From Cohnella herbarum (GTDB taxonomy: Bacteria; Bacillota; Bacilli; Paenibacillales; Paenibacillaceae): DNA of 64,000 nt. Position 1 is the stretch's first letter. Each line of letters begins with the position of its first letter. The notes below the pieces were generated by a model, which saw only the letters and a list, made by a program, of their open reading frames with translations, had not been told where the DNA came from and ran no database searches. The DNA lies in assembly GCF_012849095.1 (NCBI RefSeq), contig NZ_CP051680.1:930001-994000 (forward strand), read 5' to 3'. Below, one piece after another: positions 52,174-61,776 of the stretch. A program made the position numbers and the translations under genes.

Positions 52174-52541
52174 TGAAAGCCAAAATACACAGAGCGACGG
52201 TAACCGAAGCGAACCTGAATTATGTCGGAAGCGTAACGATTGACCAGGATTTGCTTGAACTGGTCGATATTTTGCCTGATGAGAAAGTTCAGATCGTTAA
52301 TAATAATAATGGCGCGCGCTTCGAGACGTATGCGATTCCGGGCCCAAGAGGATCGGGCGTCATTTGTTTGAACGGGGCGGCCGCAAGGCTAGTGCAGCCG
52401 GGCGACAAAGTCATTATTATCAACTACGGTTTAATGAGCGACGAAGAAGCTCGCCGACACCATCCAAGGGTCGCGATAATGGATGAACATAATCATGTTG
52501 TCAAATTGTTGGCGGAAGAGCCGCATTCGACCGTTTTGTAA
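52158..52541 (+). CDS. panD: Aspartate 1-decarboxylase (pyruvoyl enzyme)
   Basis: Makes beta-alanine for pantothenate. The proenzyme cleaves itself between Gly24 and Ser25 (NYVGSVTID), giving the pyruvoyl group. [16 protein letters not shown] precedes it and [20 protein letters not shown] follows. 127 aa. The start within panC (16-bp overlap) implies coupled translation. Confidence 0.96.
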   Translation: MFRQMMKAKIHRATVTEANLNYVGSVTIDQDLLELVDILPDEKVQIVNNNNGARFETYAIPGPRGSGVICLNGAAARLVQPGDKVIIINYGLMSDEEARRHHPRVAIMDEHNHVVKLLAEEPHSTVL

Positions 52542-52654
52542 CACGTATGAAAGTACTCCTCGAAACGAAGAATGAGCAGTACAGTTTCACTCGCGAAGCT
52601 GTCGCTCAGGAGGTCGATTGTTTACACAATCGTGTAGGGGGGAACGAAACGATC

Positions 52655-53290
52655 ATGATTCGACAATGGTTCGCTACGATGAACGAGACGCTCGACGCTA
52701 TAATCCATCGCTATCCGCTCGCTACAGGGGAAGAAAAAAACGCTCTTCGGCAACAATGGGACATGCTCAAAACGCTAAGTGATGATATTATTGAATCATG
52801 GCTTCAGTTCGAAGACAAAATGGGAACGTTCCGGGATATGCAACAGCAACCGGCCATCGCACCAGAACCGCACAAATATTTGGGTTCGTTCGTCAAAGGG
52901 CAAGGCTATTTCAAGCTTCACATGTTTAAGCACGCTTCGGAGCAGTTGGAGGACGCTGTTACGTCGTATCCGGATTTCGTGTGCGCGAGGTTGTTCCTTG
53001 CCATGTCGCGCATGCACATGAAACAATGGAACGAAGCCCAACAGCATTTTCAATTGATCGCCGCCGTTGCCGAAGAACGAAGATTGCAGGCGATCGCGTT
53101 CAACGCGCTAGGTTGCATTCAAGCGATCTACGCGCATCTCGAACAAGCTCAGAGCTATTTCCGCAAAGCGTTGGAGACCGATCCTGCTTTTCCTGATCCC
53201 AAGCTGAACCTGGAATCTCTCCAGCAAGGTAACGGACAATTGCAGCTGCAATTCGGAAGCGCGGAGTTACAAACTTTAGTTCAGGTCTAA
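52655..53290 (+). CDS. TPR-domain protein after panD
   Basis: A 211-aa protein whose second half contains about three tetratricopeptide units (YFKLHMFKHASEQLEDAV, AQSYFRKALETDPAF). It probably binds another protein; no enzymatic motif is seen. ATG 52655 follows AGGGGGG by 11 nt; the longer frame from 52547 has no ribosome site. It has no counterpart between panD and dinG in B. subtilis. Confidence 0.65.
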   Translation: MIRQWFATMNETLDAIIHRYPLATGEEKNALRQQWDMLKTLSDDIIESWLQFEDKMGTFRDMQQQPAIAPEPHKYLGSFVKGQGYFKLHMFKHASEQLEDAVTSYPDFVCARLFLAMSRMHMKQWNEAQQHFQLIAAVAEERRLQAIAFNALGCIQAIYAHLEQAQSYFRKALETDPAFPDPKLNLESLQQGNGQLQLQFGSAELQTLVQV

Positions 53291-53357
53291 TCGTCTAATT
53301 AAGGATCGACAGCATCGCTATATACGTTCTGCGTGCCGGAAGGAAAGGAAGTCTGGA

Positions 53358-56255
53358 ATGAAATTTGCCGTGCTCGATTTCGAAACAACGGGCATGTCGT
53401 CCGATAAAGATGAAATCATACAAACGGGACTCGCGCTAATCGATGATGCGGGTGCCGTTTGTTCCACGTATGCAAGCTTTGTACGCCCCAACAAGCCGAT
53501 TCCGGAGGAAATAACCCGTCTCACCGGCATTCGCGACGAAGACGTTCATGCAGCGCCGGAGCTTGAAGAGATGCTCAACGCAATCGTCCCGATGCTGCAG
53601 GATGTTATTCTCATCGGCCACAACGTAGAATTCGATGCGCACTTCCTGCAAGCCGCCTTAGATCGGAGCGGTTATTTGCCATTCTCGGGCAGAATGTTGG
53701 ATACGGTGGAATTAGCGAAATTGGTCTATCCGACGCAGCCTTCGTATGCATTGACGTCTCTTACGCAGACGCTCGGCATCGATCATGACCGGCCGCATCA
53801 AGCGGACAGCGACGCGGTCGCGACCGCCGAGTTGTTTCTGTTATGTTTGAACAAACTTCGCAATCTTCCTCTCTTCACTTTGCAAAGATTGTCCGGGATG
53901 TTCGATCCCGATCGCAACGATCTGGGCTGGCTCATCGCCGACACTCTCAACTGGCGCGAGACGCAACCTCTTATACCCGAAGACGGTATTCACCACTTCC
54001 GTCAATTCGCCATGAACGTAGGGGATTGGGGCGAAGATTCGCGTTCCGAAGAGGAATCCCAGCATACGGCGAAACAGCTCAACGAAATGGATTTCGAACA
54101 ATACTTAGCGGCGGTTCAGGCGAATCTGAAAACGATGTTTCCTTCCTATGAGTCGAGGGAAGGTCAAGATATTATGTTTCAGGAAGTATTCGATGCGCTG
54201 CAAGAAGATTCGCATCTGCTGGTTGAAGCGGGAACGGGCACGGGCAAATCGTTAGGTTACTTGCTGCCTTCCCTCTATTATGGTCTGAAGGAAGAAAAAA
54301 AAGTCGTCGTTAGCACGCATACGATTCAACTTCAGGAACAGCTTAGGGAGCGGGATTTGCCTTTATTGCAGCAAGCGCTTCCGGTTCCTTTTCGCGCATC
54401 GGTGTTTAAGGGACGCAATAATTATCTTTGTTTGAGGAAGTTCGAGAGTCGTCAACAAATACCCGAGCATGCCTTCGGCAGGGAAGAAGCCGTGACCCGC
54501 GGGGGAATGACGGTATGGCTTGGCGAAACGACGAGAGGCGAATCCGAAGAACTGAATATCGGCGTTCGCAATAAGGAAGAGTGGGACGCGGTATCCAGCG
54601 ATGCGGCGTCCTGTCTTAACCGAGCTTGTCCGTGGTTTAGAAGGTGCTTCTATCATCGGGCCAGACAAGAAGCCGGCAAAGCGGATTTAATCATTACGAA
54701 CCATGCTTTGCTGTTCACAGATTTGAGAGCCGAGCATCGGCTGTTACCGGCATACGACCGGTTAATCGTAGACGAGGCCCATCATCTCGAAGAGGTAGCC
54801 AGTCATCATCTGGGTCAGAAGACGGGGCATTCCTCGTTAGCCATACCGTTGCAACGGGTGTGGAAAGATGCGAGAACGGGATTGCTCCCTCAGCTTATCG
54901 GTTCGGTATCGTCACTCGGAACGGGAGATTCGGGTGCTTGGACGGAGAAACTCGAATTGTTAGTGCCTAAAGTCCATGAGATTCGGGAAGCATGGGAACG
55001 TTGGATGGACGCATTGTTTCAATTGCTTACGGCCAACGCCGCAGCGGATGAAACAGGAAATCTCACTTTGCGACTGAAGCATGAGGACTTGCCCGAGCAA
55101 TGGGAAAGTTTGTCCGTGGACGGCAACAACGTGATCCAGCTTCTATCGGATTTCATTCGGCCGCTGGAGAAGCTAACCGTCGATATGCGCGAAGATGCCG
55201 ACGAGCTCAGCATGCAAGGGATGTTGACCGATTTAAGCGGCGTCTTAAAAGATTTGGCGAACATTAGGGCGGATACGCAATCATTCGTTACATTGGGCAA
55301 GCCCGAGTTCGTTTATTGGCTGGAAGGACATTCGCAGTACCGGGGCAGATCCGTATATATTTACGGCGTTCCCGCGGACGTAAGCGAATTGCTTAAAGAA
55401 GGAGTCTTCGACCGCAAGTCGAGCGTCGTTATGACTTCCGCTACCCTGACGATAGACAAATCATTTCGCTATGTCACTGAGCAGCTCGGATTGGACGAGG
55501 CGGAGAAGGGCGGAAGGCTCAAGACGGCGATGCTACCGTCGCCGTTCCGTTACCGCGAGCAAGCGCTCGTTCTTATCCCGCGGGACTTTCCCGGAATTAA
55601 GGGAAGAGACGGCGAGGCGGTGTTCATAAGCGCGCTGATCGATTCACTTCAGGAAATGGCGATTACGGTCGGAGGCCGTATGCTTGTGCTGTTCACCTCC
55701 CATCGCATGCTTAAGACCGTCTACGGCCCGCTCAAGGATCGCCTTGAGGCAAGCGGAATTCAAGTATTAGGCCAGGGCATGGATAGCGGAAGCCGAAGCC
55801 GGCTGACTCAACAGTTCGTGAAGCAGCCCGCCTCGGTGTTGCTTGGAACGAGCAGTTTCTGGGAGGGAATCGACCTTCCGGGCGATGCGTTAACCTGCCT
55901 TGCGATCGTAAGATTGCCTTTCCAACCGCCGAATCATCCGGTAGCCGAAGCCAAGTCGGAGAAGCTATTGGCCGAGAACAAAAATCCTTTCATGAAGCTG
56001 TCGCTTCCCCAAGCGGTGATTCGCTTCAAACAAGGCTTCGGCCGGCTCGTCCGTACGGCAACGGATCGAGGAATCGTCATTCTCTACGATACGAGGGTCA
56101 TAGATACGAATTACGGCAAATATTTCTTATACTCGTTACCGGGTCCTAAGATGGAGCATTTGCCTACGTCGGCTATGGCCGCAAGAGTCAGCTCATGGTT
56201 AAATTCGGCCGCGTCCGCCGTCCAAGATGAGGGAGAGAAACATGAAGCCCATTAA
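53358..56255 (+). CDS. dinG: DinG-family helicase with N-terminal 3'-5' exonuclease domain
   Basis: A 965-aa fusion: DEDDh exonuclease at about residues 1-165 (DFETTG, HNVEFDAHFL, HQADSDA), then an XPD/DinG-type superfamily 2 helicase with Walker A EAGTGTGKS, DEAH box VDEAHHLEE and C-terminal motifs GTSSFWEGIDLPG and FGRLVRT. Four cysteines fall in the Fe-S region: one in YLCLRKF and a C-x4-C-x5-C group (CLNRACPWFRRC), the spacing I recall for the E. coli DinG cluster. It should process nucleic acid structures in repair. It overlaps rex by 14 bp. Confidence 0.93.
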   Translation: MKFAVLDFETTGMSSDKDEIIQTGLALIDDAGAVCSTYASFVRPNKPIPEEITRLTGIRDEDVHAAPELEEMLNAIVPMLQDVILIGHNVEFDAHFLQAALDRSGYLPFSGRMLDTVELAKLVYPTQPSYALTSLTQTLGIDHDRPHQADSDAVATAELFLLCLNKLRNLPLFTLQRLSGMFDPDRNDLGWLIADTLNWRETQPLIPEDGIHHFRQFAMNVGDWGEDSRSEEESQHTAKQLNEMDFEQYLAAVQANLKTMFPSYESREGQDIMFQEVFDALQEDSHLLVEAGTGTGKSLGYLLPSLYYGLKEEKKVVVSTHTIQLQEQLRERDLPLLQQALPVPFRASVFKGRNNYLCLRKFESRQQIPEHAFGREEAVTRGGMTVWLGETTRGESEELNIGVRNKEEWDAVSSDAASCLNRACPWFRRCFYHRARQEAGKADLIITNHALLFTDLRAEHRLLPAYDRLIVDEAHHLEEVASHHLGQKTGHSSLAIPLQRVWKDARTGLLPQLIGSVSSLGTGDSGAWTEKLELLVPKVHEIREAWERWMDALFQLLTANAAADETGNLTLRLKHEDLPEQWESLSVDGNNVIQLLSDFIRPLEKLTVDMREDADELSMQGMLTDLSGVLKDLANIRADTQSFVTLGKPEFVYWLEGHSQYRGRSVYIYGVPADVSELLKEGVFDRKSSVVMTSATLTIDKSFRYVTEQLGLDEAEKGGRLKTAMLPSPFRYREQALVLIPRDFPGIKGRDGEAVFISALIDSLQEMAITVGGRMLVLFTSHRMLKTVYGPLKDRLEASGIQVLGQGMDSGSRSRLTQQFVKQPASVLLGTSSFWEGIDLPGDALTCLAIVRLPFQPPNHPVAEAKSEKLLAENKNPFMKLSLPQAVIRFKQGFGRLVRTATDRGIVILYDTRVIDTNYGKYFLYSLPGPKMEHLPTSAMAARVSSWLNSAASAVQDEGEKHEAH

Positions 56256-56898
56256 AATTTCCGAAGCCGTCGTTAGAAGATTACCGATTTATTTGCGATT
56301 TCTGAACGAGCTTAGCTTCAGCAACATTCAAACGGTTTCCTCTCAGGAGTTAGGGGAGAAGCTTGATCTAAATCCGGCGCAGATTCGCAAAGATTTGGCG
56401 TATTTCGGCGAATTCGGCCGCAAAGGCGTTGGTTACAACGTGGATTATTTGATCGAGAAAATCCGTCATATTCTTAAATTGGACAAGACGATGAACGTTG
56501 CCTTGGTCGGAACCGGGAATCTGGGCCGAGCGTTATGCAATTACAGCATGTATATCAAAGATAATATGAAAATCGTAGCCGTTTTCGACGCGGACGAAAG
56601 CAAGAAGGGAACGCTTATCAATCGCTTAACCGTTCAGCCTATGCAGGATCTGTGCTCCTCGGTCGAACTATTGGATATTTCGGTGGGGATCATTACGGTG
56701 CCGGCAACGGAAGCCCAGAACGTAGCGGATCAATTCGTTGCCGCCGGCATACGCGGGATCTTGAATTTCGCTCCCGTCGTGCTCAAATCGTCTCCGGGCG
56801 TACGAATTCACAATGCGGATTTTACGGCTGAACTGCTTAGCCTAGCTTACTATATGGATCATAATAACGGATCAACGGAAGGAGACGAAACGAAATGA
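56242..56898 (+). CDS. rex: Redox-sensing transcriptional repressor Rex
   Basis: NADH-sensing repressor of fermentation and respiratory genes. An N-terminal winged helix (SSQELGEKLDLNPAQIRKDLAYFGEFGRKG) and a Rossmann NAD(H) domain with GTGNLGRAL are visible. 218 aa from ATG 56242, after GAGGGAGAG. The nearby acetate kinase and 3-hydroxyacyl-CoA dehydrogenase are the kind of genes Rex controls, but no convincing Rex operator was seen in the window. Confidence 0.96.
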   Translation: MKPIKISEAVVRRLPIYLRFLNELSFSNIQTVSSQELGEKLDLNPAQIRKDLAYFGEFGRKGVGYNVDYLIEKIRHILKLDKTMNVALVGTGNLGRALCNYSMYIKDNMKIVAVFDADESKKGTLINRLTVQPMQDLCSSVELLDISVGIITVPATEAQNVADQFVAAGIRGILNFAPVVLKSSPGVRIHNADFTAELLSLAYYMDHNNGSTEGDETK

Positions 56899-58199
56899 CT
56901 CGTCTGCTAATTAATAATGGAACTTTCGTCACGATGGACGATCAACTCTCTAAATTTCAAGGTTGGATGGCCGTAGAAGGAAGTACAATCGCCGGATTGG
57001 GAGAGGGCGAGGCACCGGATAAGGAAAAAGAGTTAGCTTCGGAAGTCATGGACGGCAGCGGGCTGCTGTTCATGCCCGGTCTCGTAAATACGCACGGTCA
57101 TGCCGGAATGTCGTTACTTCGCGGGTTAGCGGACGATCTTGCGCTACAGGATTGGCTGCAAAATCACATGTGGCCGACGGAAGCGAAATATACGGGCGAT
57201 GACGTGTACTGGGGCTCTTCGTTGGCCGCGGCCGAAATGATTAAGAGCGGTACGACGACATTCGTGGACATGTATGATCATATGCATCGCGTAGCGGAAG
57301 TGGTAGAGCAATCGGGACTTCGCGCTAGCCTAACAAGAGGAGTTATCGGGTTATGTCCCGAAGACGTGCAGAAGGCTAAGCTCGCCGACGCTATCCAATT
57401 CGCCAAAGACTGGCACGGTCAAGCGGATGGACGAGTTAGCGTTATGATCTCGCCTCATGCTCCCTATACTTGCCCGCCGGATTTTATTTTGAAATTCGTC
57501 GAAGCGGCTCACGATCTCGATTTGCCTATGCACACGCATATGTCGGAGACGATTGCGGAAGTAGAGCAGAACGTTAGAGACTATGGTTTCCGTCCGGTAG
57601 AGCACTTGGATCGTCTCGGAATGTTTAGCCGTCCGACTCTAGTGGCGCACGCCGTTCATCTGAACGATGAAGAGATCGCGCTGCTTGCCGAACGTAATGT
57701 GGCCGTATCTCATAATCCGGTCAGCAACTTGAAGCTCGCGAGCGGAGTTGCCAGAGTGCCGGAGCTACTGAAAGCCGGCGTAACCGTCTCGCTAGGCACG
57801 GATAGCGCGGCAAGCAATAACAATCTGGATCTGTTCCAAGAAATCACGCTTGCGGCATTGCTTCATAAAGGGGTTTCAGGCGATCCGACGGTCATTCCGG
57901 CAGCAGAAGCGCTGCGCATGGGAACCGTGTACGGAGCCCGTTCCATTGGATTAGGCGATACGGTAGGGCAGCTTAAAGCAGGGATGAAAGCGGATTTCAT
58001 CGCATTGTCTCTTACGAAACCACATTTTGTGCCGCATACGGATTACGTTTCTCATCTGGCCTATGCGGCAAGGGGCTCTGACGTCGCTCACGTATGGGTA
58101 AACGGGAAGCAATTGCTTCGCAACGGCCAACTGTTAACGCTTGACGAGGAGAAAATTCTCGCGGAAGCGGAGCGTTGCTTCCAGAGGTTACGGGGATGA
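56895..58199 (+). CDS. mtaD: Amidohydrolase, 5'-methylthioadenosine / S-adenosylhomocysteine deaminase type
   Basis: Zinc deaminase of the TrzN/MtaD group, 434 aa. Metal ligands: NTHGHAG (HxH), SPHAPYTCPP, the HMSET stretch and GTDSAASNN. Family members deaminate adenosine-type nucleosides. Because MqnA indicates a futalosine route, a role as aminodeoxyfutalosine deaminase is also possible. It overlaps rex and the next gene by 4 bp each. Confidence 0.85.
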   Translation: MTRLLINNGTFVTMDDQLSKFQGWMAVEGSTIAGLGEGEAPDKEKELASEVMDGSGLLFMPGLVNTHGHAGMSLLRGLADDLALQDWLQNHMWPTEAKYTGDDVYWGSSLAAAEMIKSGTTTFVDMYDHMHRVAEVVEQSGLRASLTRGVIGLCPEDVQKAKLADAIQFAKDWHGQADGRVSVMISPHAPYTCPPDFILKFVEAAHDLDLPMHTHMSETIAEVEQNVRDYGFRPVEHLDRLGMFSRPTLVAHAVHLNDEEIALLAERNVAVSHNPVSNLKLASGVARVPELLKAGVTVSLGTDSAASNNNLDLFQEITLAALLHKGVSGDPTVIPAAEALRMGTVYGARSIGLGDTVGQLKAGMKADFIALSLTKPHFVPHTDYVSHLAYAARGSDVAHVWVNGKQLLRNGQLLTLDEEKILAEAERCFQRLRG

Positions 58200-58720
58200 A
58201 TTTAAGCCGTAGTGAAGGACAACGGAAAATGCCTTCGCTTTCGCTCGGAAGATGGTTAATCGTATTGGCGGGTTTTATCGTGTTCGTCTTGGTGTCGGCG
58301 GTACTGTTCGTCCGTTCGGCCGATTCGGAGTATCGCAGCGCGGAGAAACAGGCGATTCGAATCGCCAAGGCGCAGGGAGGACTCGCGGAAGTAGACGAAG
58401 CGGTCAGCCATACGTGGGACGAAACGGTCTGGGTCGTCACCGGCAAAGATTCCGAAGGCACGGAGTGGATGATCTGGGAGCGCAAAGACGAGCTAATTAA
58501 GAAAAAGATAAGCGAGAATATTTCCGAGCAACAGATGCTCGCTAAATTTGCCGAAGAGCATTCCGGAACTCCGATTCGAATCATACCCGGATGGTTCATG
58601 AATGGTCCGGCATGGGAAGTTCGTTATTGGAACGAGAAGAGCCAAGAGCATCAGTCGTTGGATTTCTTCTCTTTCCAAGATGGCAAATTACTTAAGACCT
58701 ACGTATTATCCATTCAATAA
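58196..58720 (+). CDS. ypmB: YpmB/TseB-like membrane-anchored protein
   Basis: A 174-aa protein with a single N-terminal transmembrane helix (WLIVLAGFIVFVLVSAVLF) and an extracytoplasmic PepSY-like domain ending DFFSFQDGKLLKTYVLSIQ. This matches B. subtilis YpmB (TseB), reported to influence PBP2A in cell-wall elongation. It lies downstream of dinG as in B. subtilis. It is followed by a strong terminator; aspB, the usual next gene, is missing. Confidence 0.85.
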   Translation: MNLSRSEGQRKMPSLSLGRWLIVLAGFIVFVLVSAVLFVRSADSEYRSAEKQAIRIAKAQGGLAEVDEAVSHTWDETVWVVTGKDSEGTEWMIWERKDELIKKKISENISEQQMLAKFAEEHSGTPIRIIPGWFMNGPAWEVRYWNEKSQEHQSLDFFSFQDGKLLKTYVLSIQ

Positions 58721-58741
58721 GCAACATAGGAATAGCCGATT

Positions 58742-58787
58742 TCGCCGAATTTCTCGCCTTCCATAGGCGGAACTTCGGCGATTTTTT
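58742..58787 (+). terminator. Terminator after ypmB
   Basis: TCGCCGAA (58742-58749) pairs with TTCGGCGA (58774-58781), enclosing a CGCCT/AGGCG inner stem, followed by TTTTTTG. Confidence 0.9.
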
Positions 58788-58967
58788 GCTTGGAATAGGC
58801 GATGATTTGGTTGTTTTCCAATCATCCTCTAACGATTCGTCTATCAAAACCTGATATACTCTTAGTTGTACTCATGAACGACATCGGAATGATTCGCATC
58901 GTTTGTCTGACCAAAACTGACCAGTCCCGAAGCCATCATAGAAAACACATTAGAGGGGGATCGGTAA

Positions 58968-59516
58968 ATGAATAAAATTAAAATATTGCCCATTACGATA
59001 ACTGCGGCGTTAACGGCCGCGATACTGTTCGGAGGATGGTTCGCATACCGTCATTTCGGCGTGGAACAGCCGCTTGACCGGGTTGCCAAATCGGTCGAAG
59101 GCGTGCAATCCGCCGAAGTCGAGATGACGTCTGGAATCGTGAAAGTGAAAGTGAAGCTTGCGCCTGACGCGAATTTAAGCGAAGTGTATCGCCAGATCAA
59201 GCAGAACGGTGCTGGAGAGATCGGCGGCAAGAAGTTGGAGTTGGCTGCTACGACCAGCGATGATTCGCAAACGAACGAGCGGTTGGAGAAAGCTTGGAGC
59301 TATTCGCTCTTCGACGTAGCGGAAGCGATGGAAAACCGCAAGTATTCGGGGATAAGGGATACGATGGCTAACTTGTCCAAGCAGTTCCCGGGCGTTACGG
59401 TAATGACGGATATGGACGAGAATAACGTATATATCTCGATGCGCGACGGAGATGCGGCGAAGTTCATCGTTCTGCCGCGACAACCGGCGATGTTAGGAGT
59501 GTGGCCGAATGCGTAA
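58968..59516 (+). CDS. Membrane-anchored protein of unknown function preceding the FtsH-like gene
   Basis: A 182-aa protein with an N-terminal membrane helix (ITITAALTAAILFGGWFAY) and a soluble domain with two sequential alpha-beta units (AEVEMTSGIVKVKVKLAPD; VTVMTDMDENNVYISMRDG). Not recognised as a named family. It overlaps the FtsH-like gene by 8 bp, so the two are translationally coupled and may act together, the anchored domain perhaps replacing the external domain missing from that protease. ATG 58968 follows GAGGGGG. Confidence 0.65.
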   Translation: MNKIKILPITITAALTAAILFGGWFAYRHFGVEQPLDRVAKSVEGVQSAEVEMTSGIVKVKVKLAPDANLSEVYRQIKQNGAGEIGGKKLELAATTSDDSQTNERLEKAWSYSLFDVAEAMENRKYSGIRDTMANLSKQFPGVTVMTDMDENNVYISMRDGDAAKFIVLPRQPAMLGVWPNA

Positions 59517-61008
59517 AATAGGGTCATACGCGAAGGAAATGGCGATCGGCGCGATTATCGTATTGTTTATTTTCTTATTATATGTCGGATTGCCTCCGGC
59601 CATTATGGTGATGGGATTGTTGTTGTTCGGCGCTGTGTTTATGCTCACGCGTGCCAGAGGCGGCCTGGCGATGGGAGCTGCCGGTAAGAAATCGGCCGCG
59701 CGTAAGCCCGAATATTTGACGTTCGAGGATATAGGCGGACAAGATCAACCGAAGAGGGAATTAACGGAAGCATTGGATTTTCTCGTGCATCGCGACAAAA
59801 TTCAGAAGCTCGGCATTCGGCCGTTAAAGGGCATCCTATTGACGGGACCTCCGGGAACGGGGAAAACGTTGCTGGCCAAAGCGGCTGCCCAGTATACTCA
59901 TTCGGCATTCATCGCGGCATCCGGCAGCGAGTTCGTCGAAATGTACGTCGGCGTCGGCGCGGGGAGAATCCGCGATTTGTTCAAGGAAGCTCGGCAGCAA
60001 GCCGTAAAGCTAAAGCGCAATAGCGCGATTATCTTCATAGACGAAATTGACGGCATCGGCGGGAAAAGGGATGGCGGTCAGCATAGAGAGTACGATCAAA
60101 CCCTTAACCAACTGTTAACCGAGATGGATGGCGTGCAAGGAGACGAGAGCGTTCGGGTGCTTCTCATCGCCGCGACGAACCGTAAGGAATTGCTCGATTC
60201 GGCCTTGCTGCGCCCGGGTAGATTCGACCGCCAAATTCAGGTCGATCTTCCGGACAAGAACGGCCGAGAGCACATTTTGAAGCTGCATGCCCGCAACAAA
60301 CCGATCGCCAAGGACGTTTCTCTTGGGCAAATAGCGGAAGAGACCTTCGGATTTTCCGGAGCGCAGCTCGAAAGCGTCATGAACGAAGCCGCTATCTACG
60401 CGATGCGCGAAGAGTCCGAGTCGGTATCGGCGGCGCATCTGACTCAAGCGATCGATAAAGTGATGATGGGAGAGCGGATGGATCGGGAGACGACCCGCGA
60501 GGAACGCGAACGCGTAGCCATCCATGAGCTCGGACATGCGATCGTGGCGGAGAACGTACGTCCCGAAAGCGTCGCTCAAGTGTCGTTGACGCCACGCGGT
60601 CAAGCGTTAGGATATGTTCGCCATCATCCGCAACAGGACCGTTATTTATATACGCTCACGGTTCTCGAGGAACAAATTATGATCGCTCTCGGCGGAGCGG
60701 TAGCGGAAGAAATTTTCTACGGCGGCCGCAGCACGGGCTCCAGAGGAGATTTCGAGCAAGCGACGAGCATCGTCAGAACGATGATCGAATCCGGGATGTC
60801 GGAACTCGGCATCATTCATCCGCAAGCTTTAACGCAAGAGCAATGGTCGGCGGAAAACGGTAAAATCTTGGATGCATTGACTGAACGGACGAGAGAGCTG
60901 CTCGGAAAGCACAAGCATTCGTTCAGCCTTTCGCTCGATCATCTCATCCGCGAAGAGACTTTATCCGGCCAGCAGCTTCGCGAAATTCTGAGCGGTCAGG
61001 CGGCTTGA
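59509..61008 (+). CDS. Compact FtsH-like AAA+ membrane metalloprotease
   Basis: 499 aa, versus about 640 for FtsH. An N-terminal hydrophobic hairpin ([32 protein letters not shown]) without the usual ~70-residue external domain is followed by an AAA+ domain: Walker A GPPGTGKT, pore-loop region [17 protein letters not shown], Walker [12 protein letters not shown], and [24 protein letters not shown]. The zinc protease has HELGH near residue 340 and the third ligand Asp in [12 protein letters not shown]. All catalytic residues are intact, so it should be active. It is distinct from housekeeping FtsH, which is not in this window. Confidence 0.88.
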   Translation: MRKIGSYAKEMAIGAIIVLFIFLLYVGLPPAIMVMGLLLFGAVFMLTRARGGLAMGAAGKKSAARKPEYLTFEDIGGQDQPKRELTEALDFLVHRDKIQKLGIRPLKGILLTGPPGTGKTLLAKAAAQYTHSAFIAASGSEFVEMYVGVGAGRIRDLFKEARQQAVKLKRNSAIIFIDEIDGIGGKRDGGQHREYDQTLNQLLTEMDGVQGDESVRVLLIAATNRKELLDSALLRPGRFDRQIQVDLPDKNGREHILKLHARNKPIAKDVSLGQIAEETFGFSGAQLESVMNEAAIYAMREESESVSAAHLTQAIDKVMMGERMDRETTREERERVAIHELGHAIVAENVRPESVAQVSLTPRGQALGYVRHHPQQDRYLYTLTVLEEQIMIALGGAVAEEIFYGGRSTGSRGDFEQATSIVRTMIESGMSELGIIHPQALTQEQWSAENGKILDALTERTRELLGKHKHSFSLSLDHLIREETLSGQQLREILSGQAA

Positions 61009-61033
61009 GTCGCTTGGTAAATTGTACCTAGCT

Positions 61034-61080
61034 AAAGGAACTCGGAAGGCGACATGCCTTCTTGGTTCCTTTTATTTTTA
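61034..61080 (+). terminator. Terminator after the FtsH-like gene
   Basis: AAAGGAAC (61034-61041) pairs with GTTCCTTT (61065-61072), with inner stem AAGGC/GCCTT, followed by TATTTTTA. Confidence 0.85.
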
Positions 61081-61178
61081 TAGAGCTCTTTTTTCAACCA
61101 TAAGGGAAGTCTCTTTATGTTTTCTTAAGGTTTTCGCAAGAATGTAAGCAGGAAATTTAATAATTTTTATGATAGCAT

Positions 61179-61206
61179 TGAACTTAGTGCCTTTTTGAAT
61201 CGTCTA
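61179..61206 (+). promoter_or_regulatory. Possible ECF-type autoregulatory promoter
   Basis: TGAACTT (61179-61185) and CGTCTA (61201-61206), with 17 bp between GAAC and CGTC, resemble ECF sigma promoters (AAC-type -35, CGTC -10). If used, the start near 61212 would favour translation from TTG 61228 with GAGGTGG. Confidence 0.35.
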
Positions 61207-61218
61207 AAGGAAGATGAG

Positions 61219-61776
61219 GTGGCAACATTGGATTCCCAGCGTAATTTCGATTTCCTTAAATATATGGTTGAGAGCGATGACAACAAGGGTTTGTTGAACG
61301 AATTGATGACGGCTTACGGTAAAGACGTTTGGAACTACGCTTATAGCATTACCCGCAAATGGGACATGGCCGATGATATTACCCAAGAGGTATTTATCAA
61401 AGTATTCCGCAACATGCATGCCTTTCGCAGGGATGCGTCGGTGAAAACTTGGCTGCTCACGATCACGCGCAATACATCGATCGATTTCCAAAGATCCGCT
61501 TTCTTCCGCAAAGTCACCTTGTCGGACGTGGTAGAGGATTACGGGGAGCGCCATTCCGTCGAACATGACGTCGTGGAGAATTCGGTCGTGAACGACATGT
61601 GGCAAATGGTGCTGGATTTGCCTAAGAAGTACAGAGAAGTCATTATCCTTTATGCGCATAATCAGCTTTCATTAAAAGAAATCGCCCAAGTGTTGGACGT
61701 TACGGAAGGGACGGTAAAATCGCGAATGTTTCATGCCCGGCAAAAATTATCCAAGATGAAGGAGTCGAGCCGCTGA
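61219..61776 (+). CDS. ECF-type RNA polymerase sigma factor (second)
   Basis: Group IV sigma factor of about 185 aa: region 2 with MADDITQEVFIKVFRNMHAF and VKTWLLTITRNTSID, region 4 with LDLPKKYREVIILYAHNQLSLKEIAQVLDVTEGTVKSRMFHARQKL. Start uncertain: GTG 61219 has AAAGGA at 7-nt spacing, TTG 61228 has GAGGTGG, TTG 61195 is a longer frame. It overlaps the next gene by one base, its probable anti-sigma factor. Regulon unknown. Confidence 0.9.
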   Translation: MATLDSQRNFDFLKYMVESDDNKGLLNELMTAYGKDVWNYAYSITRKWDMADDITQEVFIKVFRNMHAFRRDASVKTWLLTITRNTSIDFQRSAFFRKVTLSDVVEDYGERHSVEHDVVENSVVNDMWQMVLDLPKKYREVIILYAHNQLSLKEIAQVLDVTEGTVKSRMFHARQKLSKMKESSR

